Of a DNA stretch of 64,000 nt, positions 32,640 to 43,825 are shown in pieces. The stretch covers positions 59,740,220 through 59,804,219 of the forward strand of contig OY282609.1 in assembly GCA_958298945.1 (NCBI GenBank). The letters are read 5' to 3'. Source of the stretch: Atherix ibis (taxonomy: Eukaryota; Arthropoda; Insecta; Diptera; Athericidae). The translations under genes and the position numbers were made by a program. How positions within the stretch are numbered: position 1 is the stretch's first letter; every line of letters begins with the position of its first letter. The notes below the pieces were generated by a model that searched no databases, was not told where the DNA came from, and saw only the letters and a list, made by a program, of their open reading frames with translations.

Positions 32640-33330
32640 TCATGGAGCATTACACAATTAAACAACTCGAAAACGAGATCGAAACGATTTATAAAAGTCG
32701 TCGTTCTGTAAGAAATGCATTTCGCGCTCTCCGTGATTTTTTTTGCTCAACATTACCGGACATATTGTTATAAGCCTACAAAATTCAATTGACACAGAAA
32801 CTGAAGCTTAGAGACCATCTGCATCGCTGTATATTTACAAATTAGATGCTTGAACAACAAAAAGTTTATGCCAAATTTTCAAGAAAATAATCATGATCGA
32901 TTAAATATTTGAGGTACTAAAATTCACATGTCCTTCAAGAACAACCTATGCACCCACAATGAGTCAATGTCCGGTGCATATTTTGGGCTGGCCGAGTCAT
33001 CGGAAGAATGATGCCGGTAATGCTGCTACGGTTAACGTTATTGTGACATAATAATAAAGTTTTTATAGCCTGAATTGGAGGATATGGACTTCGAAAATAG
33101 GTGCTTTCAATTGCTTTTTGACATTATTAGACTTATTTCTCTTGGGCTACGTAAAAGGTAAGTGCTATGCCAATATGTCTAAAACAATTCGAGGTCCGAA
33201 GAACGATATCATACATATTGTAAATGAGCTACAACCTGAACTATGCCAAAAAGTTATGGAAAATTTCGATACGTGCATCCTGTGTTGCCAGAGTAGTCGT
33301 GGTGGATATTTAGTAGATATATTTTTCCCT
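32640..33330 (+). mobile_element. Tc1/mariner relic, long-spacing type
   Basis: The clearest part is frame 3118 within the element (33118-33320): LTLLDLFLLGYVKGKCYAN (compare DLTPLDFFLWGYVK, with the third catalytic Asp), then LQPELCQKVMENFDTCI and CQSSRGGYLVDIFF, which match the C-terminus of the family seen at 4057. Upstream pieces (SKTRSKRF, KPTKFN near 32775 and an HPQ-VNVRCIFWAGRV-like block near 32955) fit the earlier part in order. Stops are common. The left end is approximate. Confidence 0.65.
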
Positions 33331-35160
33331 GTTTTATTTAAAAAACAAAATCTACAGTCTTATGGAATCATCTCCTCCCATACAAGTAAAAATTGATGTA
33401 CCTTTCTCAACAATTTTTTAAAAATAATATTAAAAAATTTCACATTTTATAGTTAGAGTCTGATTTTCCAATTTAAATGAAAATTTATGTAAATGATTTC
33501 TTATAAAATTATAGAAATTTTAAATTTGTATTATTATTAATTATTTTTAAATTGGAAAGTCTATACTGTTTTCTACAACTCTATGTGTACATTACTTGAT
33601 GTTTGATAATATTCCAAAAACAAATTACTATCCGTGATCGCCAATAAGATGTACACTAAATTGATGTGCTTTCAGAAAATTACAGGAGGATCTTCGCATA
33701 AAGTAGATGTATTCATATGTATCCAATCAAGGTAAATAAAACTAATACACGTTGTGGATAGACCCATTCTCACCCAAAGCCTACACAGCTCCATGTACGT
33801 GTCTGTACATATGTTGAGAATAAGTTTCACTGTTGCACTTCAAATCTTGGTTAGTTGAATGACACATTCTTCGCAACTTGTACAATGTGAGCGTATATGA
33901 AATTATGGATCGAGAAAATCGCGAAGAAGGAAAAACCATTGCCCTGATAAGCAACAACAAATCCATCAATCTACCAGCCAACTAACCGTTCAAGTAGCCT
34001 TCCAAGCCAAATGCGCCAACAAATTGCATGAGATGAGCACAAAATACATGCTCATCGTCAAAACGAATGCGAATGAATGGGTTAGTGGATAGATGGAAAA
34101 TCTTGGATGGGGCAATTTTTTTGGGGCCAGCTATAAACTGACTACAGAACGTTTAAGCAATCAGTCTGCGTTTACCTACAACACCAGATGGTGTACAACT
34201 CCAATAATAGAGTGTAGTGTTGAAGTCATTTAAAGAATAGTTAACGAAACCAATCTGAAGGTAGTTAAATTAGTCAGTTAATTTGTTAGTCAAGTATCTA
34301 ATTAATTTTTTTTTTAATTCCATAAAAGTTAGTGCCTCCGTAAATTGACATCATAATAATATACAAAGTTCGTGCTTTTATTTTCTTGATTTAAATAAAT
34401 GCCGAATTTTTTTTTTTAAATTGTGATTTATATTTAAGAATTGAAAATTAAAAAAAACTTTTTCTTATCAATATGAAAAAAATAGTGATTATTTTGAAAA
34501 CTTAATAAAATTCTTTTTCTTGTTTTCTTATTTACAGTAACGTTAATTTAACTAAACTTAAACCAAAAAAAAAAAACTTAAATTTAATTAAAACTTTAAG
34601 ACGAAAATTATTATCTGGTATCAGGTGAGCAAATCGATTTATTCTGTCCTATATTAACAAGTACTCTTGTTATTGTAATAAAATATTTCTTTTTTTTTTA
34701 ATTGGGAAGAAATTTTCAATTGTGCTTTTGGAAACTGAAATTAATTTAAATAAATTTTTATTAGTCAGTTAATTGCTACTTACTTGTGCCCATAACATAC
34801 TTTCTTAAACATTCAGACTGGAAATTCTTGAGAAAAAAAAACCTTTAAGAAATGTTCAATCATATTGATTGTAAGAGGAGAAATTTTGCAAATTTATTTA
34901 TTAGTCAATAGAAAAACAGCCATTAAGTGGCAGTTTTAAATACCTTAACTGTGATTTTTCGAAATACTAAAACAAGGAACACTAAATTCTGCATAAGAAA
35001 ATTAAATTTCAAATTTTTTAAAAGTTCTTTAATTTATGATGAAAATTTGTTGATTTTAGGCATTTTATAAAATGTAAATTATTTCAATTTTTTTAAAAGA
35101 AATTATTAAAAATAAATTGAATCTCTTACAAAAAGAAAGCAAAAACTTCGATGCCTTAAT
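33331..35160. other. AT-rich intergenic DNA, no gene seen
   Basis: Nothing supported. A less AT-rich patch at 33640-34260 has no long frame and no motif I recognise. Confidence 0.5.
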
Positions 35161-35260
35161 AAAGCAGCACTCGTAATCTAGTATGCAGCGGTTCAGAGTT
35201 CGAATCCAGCTAGTAATATAGCCGGGTTGCCCTTTGTTATCGCCAAATTACCTGAGTTAT
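35161..35260 (+). repeat. tRNA-like stretch, possible SINE or tRNA relic
   Basis: GGTTCAGAGTTCGAATCCAG at 35190-35209 contains GTTCGAATCC, an exact RNA polymerase III B-box. Upstream, CTCGTAATC resembles a tRNA anticodon loop (CGT). The T-stem does not pair well and no good A-box is visible, so this is not a functional tRNA. A tRNA-derived SINE or a decayed tRNA gene would explain it. Confidence 0.3.
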
Positions 35261-38190
35261 CATGGTGCTAAGAGTTTACATTGTAGTAGGTAAATATTAA
35301 CAAGAGTGACTTTAAAAATAACATTAAAAATAATAAATAAATTTTAAGCAATTCACATGAGGTAGAAAATTACCCAATTTGCGAAAGAATAAAAAAAATA
35401 GAAATTTTTTAGTTGCAAGTTTTATAAATTTTATAAAAAAATATGGATAGGTCTATAAATTTTCAAAAATCCTAGAGTGGTTTTATAAATACTGCTAAAC
35501 ATCCGGATTCTTTTATTAATTTTCTAAAAACATAAATTTAAAAAAAAAACTTGGGATGGTTTTGTATATTTTATAAAAATTCCCTTTGGTTCAAAATTTT
35601 TCTAAAAATCTGGATTGTTCTGTAAATTTTTAAAAAATTTTAAATGGTATCACAAATTTCCTAAAAATACGGTTTATTTTTTTAAATTTCCTGTAAATGC
35701 GGATTGCTTTTAAATTTCTTTTTAAAAAACGTCGTTTTAATTAATTTTTTAAAATTCAGAATTGTTTTAAAAAAAATTAAACGTTTGCGGTGGCTTTATT
35801 AATTGTTTAAAAATTGGGACTGTTCTTTGATTGTCTTTAAAATTTGGGATGGTTTTACAAATTTTCTCCGAATTTAAATTAAAAAAAAATTTGTTTATAA
35901 AAAAAATAAAAGTGGGTTTTTCTATGATAACACCTCGCAATTTTATGGGAGCGGTACTGAATTTTTGGAGAAAAGATAAATTGTCGCTATTTTCACTAAT
36001 TATAATAACAATTTTGTTATTTTTATGATTTTTATAAAAAATGAAAATAAAAAATAATTACAAAAGAGTTTTGTATACTTTCAAATTTTCAATAATATTC
36101 ATTACCAGATAATTGGGAAGTTACCTGATAGCCACTTGGAATTAATTAAACTCTTACTGTTTAATATCAAATATTGTACAATACATATTTTTTTAAAGAT
36201 ATAAAATTTTGTAAATAACAATAATCAGTATTTTACCTAACCAAACTGCACTTGGCTGCGGTCAACAATCTGAACTTTTCCCGAATACATGTTGCAGCAA
36301 CATTTTAATAACTTTTCCAATATTTTAGAAATCTTTTATTAATAATATCATGAATTAACACAATTTACCGTGGCAATACCACAAAAACCGAACATATCCC
36401 ATTAGAGAGGTATTGTTTCAATCAGTGCCTTTAAGTGGAATCGCTCCAACACAGTTTATCATTTTCAGCATTAATCTTAAGAACTGCCTTATTTGCGGAC
36501 GACATCGTCATCTTGCAGCATTTTTTTGAATATTTTCTCGGCATTGTCGACCGATTTCCAATTGCAAATGTCTTATTGACCCGGATTCCAGCATAAAACG
36601 ACAGAAAAGTTTTTCAGCCAAGAGAAGAGGAGACATACTCTTGGACAAACTGTCTAGATATGTACAGTTTGGCATGTTTACCAATGTACCAGGCAACCAG
36701 CTCTAACAGGCGAGTGAGTATCTTCACATGCATACTTCGTCGGGCGTCATTGAAGCTACACTATACGCACTAATAGAGACCAACGATTCATATTGAATAT
36801 GAGTCCATACGAATATGATGTTTATGTATGACATGTACGTGTATTTATTTTAAGTGTTTGGCAGTGCACGATTTGGCCATGTCAACAAAGTTACACCACT
36901 GAATGAATGCTATCAGTTCAGTTGGCAGTATGTCTACCTACTGTGGGCATATGTGACAGTGTAGCTTTCAGTTCAGTTGACTCACTCACTCCGGATGGGC
37001 TCTATTTTAATAGGACAAGTTTCCATCGTCATCGCAAGCCATAATCCGTGACTATTTTATTAGATAAAAAGGCATTTATTATATTCTATCATTATGCACC
37101 TTCCCGTTGCCAACATATTCGTATAACCAACTTCTACATTTGGCTCAATTTAGTCTTACACTCGTGTGCATACATACTATACTATATCATAGTTAAAAAC
37201 AAACATAGGCACGTAGCCTATCGAAAGCATAACATAGCTGGGTGGTTAAATGGTCGATTATTTTAGGTTCGATAGTGAAATTTACTATCGAAGTCAAGAA
37301 AAGTTTTAGTCACTTCCATGTACACGAAGGAATGCAAACGTGTTGCGCAAAAATAGAAAGATCCAAAAAGACAAAACAACAAACCAGAAGAGAGTAGGTG
37401 AAATCGAATTTTTCAACTGTTGTCGTATTATTCCATTTAACGAACGATATCACCACCAACCAACCCCACCACAGCCAATACACAAGTATGAGATATGAAT
37501 GCGACCAGTTTATGTTTGCATATGATGGCATTAAAACACCTGCAAATTCAGTCTCTCCACCTCATATGCGGAATATAAATAATCTTCATAAACTGAATAA
37601 TAAGTACGAGTATAATGGCTATTTGTTATTCTTTTTTTTTGTTTTTTTTTTTGTCTTCATTTTTTTATTATTTTTATATTATTATTAATTCTGTATCGAG
37701 GACACTTTGGGAATTAACTTTATCGAGTATGGTGGTTGGGATTTGTTACCAATTAAATTGATATCGAAATGTGAAAGCACTCATATTGTACGTCCGATCG
37801 AAATGAGTTCACAATAAGACGGTATACTTCCGGCAGTAGAGTTTGGATGAGAAATGAGCTTGTACGAATTTATTAATTTGAAATTTTTTTGGTAATTTGT
37901 TCAAATCGGAAACAATACATTTCGGAGTATTAATAATACGAGTACCGTATATGAGGTGTACCATAAAAGTTACGATACTGATTGGTTTTGTTCTAACAAT
38001 TTTTTTTTATTTTTCTATATTTATGTTATTTTCTTTAAAGTAATTCCCTTAAGCAGTTATATATGGGCGGAGGAATTCTTTCCGCTCTCTTTAGCTGTGC
38101 TGACAGACTTCAATTGGAATCGCCTTCAACTCCTCGGTTACACTCATTTGGATGAGATAGCGGGAGTTGTTATGGTGGAATTGAGAGCTT
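35261..38190. other. Intergenic DNA, no gene seen
   Basis: Low-complexity AT-rich DNA with repeated TTTTATAAATTTTCTAAAA-like units at 35400-35870, decayed and irregular. A lone FADDIVIL-coding stretch occurs near 36489-36512. No credible host gene; frames at 37398-37688 and 37956-38282 are poly-F/hydrophobic or carry no motif. Confidence 0.5.
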
Positions 38191-38194
38191 CCTT

Positions 38195-38560
38195 AAAGAA
38201 ACTGGTCGATATTGAATTGGAGGGAAAAGTCAGCATGTTTAATTTTGTGCAGCAAATTCAAATGAAAATGGAATGTTTGTAGCTAAGAGCTCCATAATGG
38301 AAGCAGTTCTATTCAAAAATAAATTTTGATTTAAATGGCATGCATTTAAAATATGATAGATAGTAAGTTGAACACCGCAGGAATGGTATAAATGACAAGG
38401 GTAGTAGCCGAACAGGAAATCGTGGGTAAGGGCGGTAGGACCAAGCCGAATTCTGAGAAGTTTCCTTACTCACAACATTGAGTGCTGGGTCAATTGATGA
38501 GCTGCTCGATTTGCCTTTGTACTACTACTGACATTCTGATACATAAAGTGTCGATGAACT
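38195..38560 (-). mobile_element. RNase H LINE relic
   Basis: Bases 38230-38470 follow the nucleotide order of the LINE 3' region: TTTAATTTTGTGCAGCAAAT, AGCTCCATAATGGAAGCAGT and GGTAAGGGCGGTAGGACCAA. The end contains GACATTCTGATACATAAAGTG, matching the RT-end region near 12231. The RNase H middle is deleted. No reading frame survives. Confidence 0.65.
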
Positions 38561-38589
38561 CTCTTTCTGAGCGTTTCAAGTTACTATTC

Positions 38590-38830
38590 ATCAGATTCAA
38601 TGTTAATCAAAGTTTGACCACACAAAAGCTCTTAATCGTTCCACATTTTCATTAGTTTTAGATTTTGAAGACATCCTTGAGCGAGGTCCGTTCTCGGCCC
38701 TCCAAAAATGCTTAATGCCACCACGAAAAACTTAGGCTCTTAATAAAAAATGTTGCCCACATGCTTGTTGAAACTTTTCGTAAGTCAAAAATCGGGGATT
38801 CACCAAGCTTTGGTACACGTTTAAAACGGA
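38590..38830 (-). mobile_element. Possible mariner DNA-binding-domain relic
   Basis: Reading the minus strand gives YEKFQQACG, then VFRGGIKHFWRAENGPRSRM and NENVERLRAF in shifted frames. This is the order of a mariner second helix-turn-helix (VFxWxKxFxEGR), the DxPRSG linker and the NVxxVRxLV segment. No catalytic part is found. The similarity is weak. Confidence 0.4.
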
Positions 38831-39732
38831 CAAACGTACAAGCTATGTGGATGGAAAGTACGTAGTGTTGCTAGATCACTCGTCGTGATGCTAGCCTCGT
38901 ATTTTCTTATCAACAAATAGAAAAAAATTCTAATTGAATAGGAATATTCGTTGGGTACAGAAAGCAGCCATTGTTATTGTATATAAAAGATCTTGCAAGA
39001 CTCGGAGAAGTTGAGTACTTTTTGCAATAAACTTGCTCTATCTTTACAATAATTGCCTAATAACCTAATTACCGCAATTTTAACTGTAGCAATATATAAA
39101 ATTTAACGGATTAAAACTTATTAAAAATATACTAAAAATACTTTGAAATGAAAATTTCTTATTACGGAAGCAAAAAAGCTTGATTAGTATCAGATGAGGG
39201 ACTCTACAATTTGAAACATAAACGTGCATTTGCAAATACAAATTTGATTACGTTTTATTGCAGATTAAGCTTTAAATTTGAAACCTGTTCAGAAATGTAG
39301 AAAAAATTTCAAATAACGTCACAATATGACATTTAAAGAACATTTGGAAGAGATATACGGAAAACTGAATAATACATAATAGAAAATACCGTCAACAATG
39401 ATGATTACATGCATTTATGTGAGGGAAGTTACAAAATCTGTTCACAATGGGATACTTCACAGACCGCAGTTTTATTGTAGTTTTAGTTAAAAATTTTTGC
39501 ATATATTTCCGAATACAGTTTCCACTTTTTTATTTAATATTCTTTTCTTATTGAAATATTGATTTAAGTTTAACTTTTGTTAGGTCTTTTTACCAAAAAT
39601 AAATACTTTCAGTTTTAAATTTATTTTCATTTGGTTTTTATTTTTGAATTTTATATATTTGCTAGTGATTAACCATCTATTTATTTACTTCGTTTTAACA
39701 TTTTTTAACTAATATCTGACAACATTTGCACT
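38831..39732. other. AT-rich intergenic DNA, no gene seen
   Basis: No gene, transposon motif or notable repeat recognised. Confidence 0.55.
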
Positions 39733-39760
39733 CAAATGACATGACAATTTATGTCATTTG
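39733..39760. repeat. 10-bp inverted repeat, 8-nt loop
   Basis: CAAATGACAT and ATGTCATTTG are perfect inverted arms around GACAATTT. It lies 36 bp before the longer hairpin at 39797-39863. Confidence 0.7.
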
Positions 39761-39796
39761 ACATCAACTATGTCACTAGTTGGTCTCGGACACCAG

Positions 39797-39863
39797 ACGT
39801 ACTAAATGCAGACGCTCACTTAGTATCCGCCAGATGATAAGTGAGCATGTGTATTCAGTACGT
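39797..39863. ncRNA. Candidate miRNA-precursor-like hairpin
   Basis: A 26-nt arm (39797-39822, starting ACGTACTAAATGCAGACG) faces a 26-nt arm (39838-39863, ending GTATTCAGTACGT) across a 15-nt loop. Twenty-three of 26 positions pair, counting one G-U, and the mismatches are scattered inside the stem. Size, loop and interrupted pairing suit a pre-miRNA. I do not recognise the mature sequence as a known insect miRNA, and a small inverted-repeat transposon could look the same. Confidence 0.3.
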
Positions 39864-40119
39864 ATTTAATTTCTTATCTAAATTTAGATAAACATCAACT
39901 AAGTGATATTGATTTTTAGGGAAAGAAACCATTTAATTTGGTGATATTATTGGAAATCATATTGTTTTGCTTGTGTCAAGTCCTTGTAGAACAGAATAGT
40001 ATGTTGTGAAAGATTAAAAAGAGGACTTTAGAATTCAATTGTAGAAAATAGGGGCTTTTCATTGGAACCATAATGGGTAATGGTACCCAAACCTATGATT
40101 TACATGATAGAGTTTTTTC

Positions 40120-40540
40120 GTACAAGGCAGGGGCGGCTCCGTACTATGGCAATAAAAGCGGCGATTGAATGTGCTGTCGGCCTTTTCAATCGACGCAATA
40201 TCATCTTTACTGACACCCAAACATCCCTCAAAACGCTTCGTTGCCCATTGAATGATTCCGTACTCAACAAGATTCGACACAATCTATTCAACAATAGAAG
40301 TGTCGAGTTCCGTTGGGTGCAGCGGCCCACATGCCGAGAAATGAAAGTGCTGATCAGTTGACTGGAGAAAGTCACCAGCGTCCGAAGCTCATAGCTATCC
40401 GTTATCTGTCTTGAAATAGTAAATAAAATACTTAACCTATTCGTAGATATTTAGACTGGACTAGAAAAGACATCTTTTTTAGCATGCCATTGGCCAACTA
40501 TCAAAAATCCAGTCTACTCATCATTCAGCCAAAAATGCGC
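40120..40540 (+). mobile_element. RNase H LINE relic
   Basis: The plus strand encodes RNase H pieces aligned to the 11018-12433 protein: RTMAIKAAIECAVGLFNRRN, FTDTQTSLKTL (compare FSDSLAALKAI), LNDSVLNKIRHNLFNNRSVE and FRWVQRPTC (40155-40345), then FLACHWPTIKNPVYSS (about 40470-40520; compare FLSTHWRTTNKPVYST). The frames are broken. Just left of it, 39990-40080 resembles the 3' part of the same LINE on the minus strand, so two opposed fragments may meet here. Confidence 0.7.
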
Positions 40541-40829
40541 GTCGTTGATGAAGATAATTTGGTAAGGTTTAATTATATCAATACGATGTTGAATCCTGTA
40601 GTTTATAATTAAATAGTGGCTATAGCAAAATACAAACCAATAATAATGATAGCGCTGTCATTTGAAATGTCTAATTAATAGGCTGTCGAAGACTAAGTGT
40701 CCCCTAGTGAAAAACCCCTTACTAACATACATTACAAAACCTAACAAACTCTAACTTATCTAGCCTAATAAAAGCAAATAAGATTCGCTTAGGAAACTAT
40801 TGTAGTAGCGTCAACCCACGTAAAACTTA
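40541..40829. other. Intergenic or LINE-derived DNA
   Basis: No clear feature. By position it may be decayed C-terminal LINE sequence linking the coding part to the 3' untranslated block at 40830. Confidence 0.4.
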
Positions 40830-40915
40830 AAGTCATCAAATGGCAACATTGTCAGCTGCTGTTAAGTGGTCCTTGGCTCATATCTAAGGGTCCTGAAATA
40901 CAAACAAATAAACGA
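40830..40915 (+). mobile_element. RNase H LINE 3' untranslated end
   Basis: CACGTAAAACTTAAAGTCAT, GGTCCTTGGCTCATATCTAA and the terminal ACAAACAAATAAACGAAC give, in order, the block complementary to 10862-10970 including the (CAAA)n tail. It probably ends the copy at 40120-40540. Confidence 0.65.
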
Positions 40916-42119
40916 ACCTTAAAAAATTCAAATATTATTTTCGCAATTTTTTTAAATGAGGAAATGTTCTATTAAAAATTTTAAAGATCTCAAATTAATG
41001 TTGTTTATGGAAAAAATTAAATCTTTAAAATTGTGACTATTTAAGGATTAATTTTTAATTTACTCTAAGATAGTCAAGTAACACTCTAAATTAACTTGCG
41101 CCAAAAAACCACAATTTTAAAAAAAATATATAAAAAAAATTAGTATTCTTCCAGAAAAACCAGCTTTTCGAAATTAGTTACAATTTAACAATACATAACA
41201 TATTAAACAAAACTATGTGAAGAATAATAATAAAAAAATTCACTATTAGCAAGCAAACAAAAGTCAATTAACTTTAGACCAAAACGTGTATATTATTATA
41301 AAAAGAATATTTTTCTTAACATAACATGTACCATAAGTTGACATAAATTAAATATAATTAACTAAATAAATAAACGGATGACTGGTCTTGCATAAGTAAA
41401 CTTATTCAAATATGATCATAGCCATCCGTGTACAATTACCACCATTTCTACGTAGATTTTCTGGGTTTACCTTTTCAATAAATACAAAATACCTGCAGAA
41501 AGTCACTTAATTTTTTTTTTCAATTGAAAATAAGACAATGACATTCTTTTAGGTTGGTTTCATTATTACGAAATAATTTTAATTGTTATCATTATCGTTA
41601 TTTCTTTTCGTACAAGTACATGTGGCACGATTACAAAACATTCTAAATGCTATAATAAAAGTGATTATAGCAATTGAAGATCTTAAAAAATAATTCCATT
41701 TTGAAAACATTTAAAGTAGAACGTGCCTAGCGTGTAATCCGGTTATACTTACGAGTATGTGAATAATAATTGTCGTAGGTATTAGCTTAAAAAAACACTG
41801 TAAATTATTTGATGGTATCAAATTTTTCTTTCAATACAAGCGTATTAAAAATCCCTTTTTTTGTTAAGAATACTTCATATGGTTTGTAATAGAAAAATAA
41901 AGATTTATTGATCCTGCAAAAGGTCACTCCTTTATCTATTATTATTTTGGTAGTAAGTTAAGGACTAATAATGGAATGGCTACGCAGGGGTATAGCATTA
42001 CAAAGAAGTGGTTAGCCAGTGCATTAAATTGGTCAAGTACCTTTTATTTACCAATTATCCCCTGCATCATATTTTAAAACACTACATTTAAAAAAGAAAT
42101 TAATTTTCCCTTTTCATAA
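40916..42119. other. AT-rich intergenic DNA, no gene seen
   Basis: Nothing recognised. Confidence 0.55.
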
Positions 42120-42231
42120 TCATTGATTTCCGAACCTGCCTCCTACATCCGGATTTGCAACCATGGTTAGAAGCGGGATTGAGGATGCCTACAAGACAAA
42201 CAGTTGCAAAAAGGCAAACACCGATCAATCT
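42120..42231 (+). mobile_element. RNase H LINE relic, left of mariner
   Basis: The plus strand reads IDFRTCLLHPDLQPWLEAGL (42123-42182), the counterpart of VDFQTSLPHPDWKPWLGAKL just before RNase H in the 11018-12433 protein. Similarity ends at the mariner and related sequence resumes at 43468. Confidence 0.75.
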
Positions 42232-42232
42232 A

Positions 42233-43465
42233 CGAGGGTCGTTCAAAAAGTCCTTAGAAAAAGATAGAAAAAAATGTTTTTTAAAAAAAATTTTTAGCTC
42301 TATACACTCCATTTTTCCAAAATTTTTATCCCGTCCAAAAAATAGGATTTCGGAAGTTCTGCAAAATACTCATCCGTTTGAGCAATGATGTCCTCGTTGG
42401 AAGTGAACCGTCGCCCGCCAAGCCATTTCTTCAGATTGGGGAAAAGAAAATAGTCACGCGGGGCCAAATCTGGTAAATAAGCGGGATGCTGCAACAATTC
42501 CATTCTCAATTCCACAATTTTGGCCATGGAAACAGCGCAGGTGTGCGCACGCGCATTGTCCTGATGCAAGAGGATTTTTTTTCTTCTTCAGATGGGGGCG
42601 TTTCTCTTTGATTTTCTGGCTCAACCGTTGCAATAACGACGCGTAATACGCTCCTGTTATTGTTTTTCCTTTTTCCAAGTAGTCGATAAAAATGATGCCC
42701 TGCGAATCCCAAAAGACCGTGGCACAGTTTTTGCCTTCTTCGGAGCCCGTTCACCCTTGAAAATGTGATGACTGTCTCTTCGTTTGTGGAGTGTAGTAGT
42801 GTATCCTGGTTTCGTCCACAGTGACATATCGACGAAGGAATTCGGCAGGATTGCGATGAAAGAGTGCCAACATAGCCTCAGAGTCCACTGCACGATTGCG
42901 CTTATTCTCCTCTGAGAGCAAACGCGGCACTCATCTTGCCGAAATTTTTTTCACAGACAATTTTTCATGCAAAATTGAAGCGACTGTACCTTGTGATATG
43001 CCCTTGGCCTCAACTAATTCGCGCACTTTAATTCGCCGATCGTTCAAAATCAGATCGTGGATTTTGTCGATGATTTCAGGAGTAGACACCTCAACTGGGT
43101 GTCCTGAACGATGTTCATCTTTTGTGGATGGACGGCCACGTTTAAATTCATTCACCCAATTGTAAATCGTCGCAAACACAGGTGCAAATGTGCCATGAAC
43201 TGCATCCAACTCGGCTTTGATTTTTTTCGGGCTTAAGCCTTTCAAATGGAGATGTTTGATGACAGCCCTAAACTCACTTTTTTCCATTGTTATGGACAAA
43301 TAAATGTCGGTAACTTTAACCGACGATAGAAATTGACCTACGCTATGAATCGAGCTAAAATTTTGACAGCTTTCCTGTCGATAGTGTTATTTACAAAAAA
43401 AAATCTTTACCGACACTACAAGCGCAATTTCTTGGATTTTCCAAGGACTTATTGAACGACCCTCG
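42233..43465 (-). pseudogene. Mariner, both ends present, multiply frameshifted
   Basis: A 1233-bp element with terminal repeats CGAGGGTCGTTCAAAAAGTC (left) and their near-complement (right), between TA at 42231-42232 and 43466-43467. The ends share CGAGGGTC and the TTCAA spacing with the 23671 family. The minus-strand N-terminal 122 residues (43299-42931) are intact: EKSEFRAVIKHLHLKGLSPK, WVNEFKRGRPST, and a stop right after KKISAR. Later pieces are VSTLWTKPGY-like, GKTITGAYYASLLQRLSQK, KKKNPLA in place of the KKVLFHQ run (a frameshift), HQDNARAHTCAVSMAK (second Asp), and AYLPDLAPRDYFLFPNLKKW (third Asp). At least three breaks are visible. Confidence 0.9.
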
Positions 43466-43467
43466 TA

Positions 43468-43800
43468 TTTATATATAGTTAAATTTTCCTGTTGGATGAA
43501 TCCACACTAATGTTCAATATACTGCTGTCGATGACCACACAAGATCCTGCGTTTGATTGATGTATTCGTCTCGCAGACTTAGAGGCTATTAGTGGCTCTA
43601 TTGTTGACATGGTTTTCAATTGGGTTCCAGGTCCTGCTGATGTCCTCAGCAATAAGCGAGACTAGGCCAAGAGTAAAATGCATGCAGTTTTTTCCAGTTT
43701 CATTAGGAAACCTGGCAATGCCAACCCACACGTAAAATAAAGTTGCAAAATGGCCTCATGTTTATGGCACTACAAAAAGGCTTCTGGCTCTTATCTAAAA
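43468..43800 (+). mobile_element. RNase H LINE relic, right of mariner
   Basis: The plus strand reads VVDMVFNWVPGPADVLSNKR (about 43603-43662), which contains the WVPGH-type RNase H motif with H lost. The 3' untranslated block follows, with CCAACCCACACGTAAAATAA (near 43722), CAAAATGGCCTC and the TATACAAACAAACA tail (43809-43825). With 42120-42231 it makes one LINE copy split by the mariner. Confidence 0.75.
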
Positions 43801-43825
43801 AAAACCGTATATACAAACAAACACT

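Noticed and set aside
35161..35260. Functional tRNA gene
   Set aside because: The B-box is exact, but the T-stem does not pair, no A-box is visible and the variable region is too long; kept only as a tRNA-like repeat.
35400..35870. Repeating TTTTATAAATTTTCTAAAA-like pattern that suggested a satellite or CRISPR-like array
   Set aside because: Units vary in length and sequence, spacers are not unique or regular, and the host is eukaryotic; it reads as decayed low-complexity DNA.
37956..38282. 108-codon plus-strand frame with a hydrophobic N-terminal part
   Set aside because: Its second half overlaps the complement of a decayed RNase H LINE (38195-38560) and its first half is poly-F; no motif or splice support.
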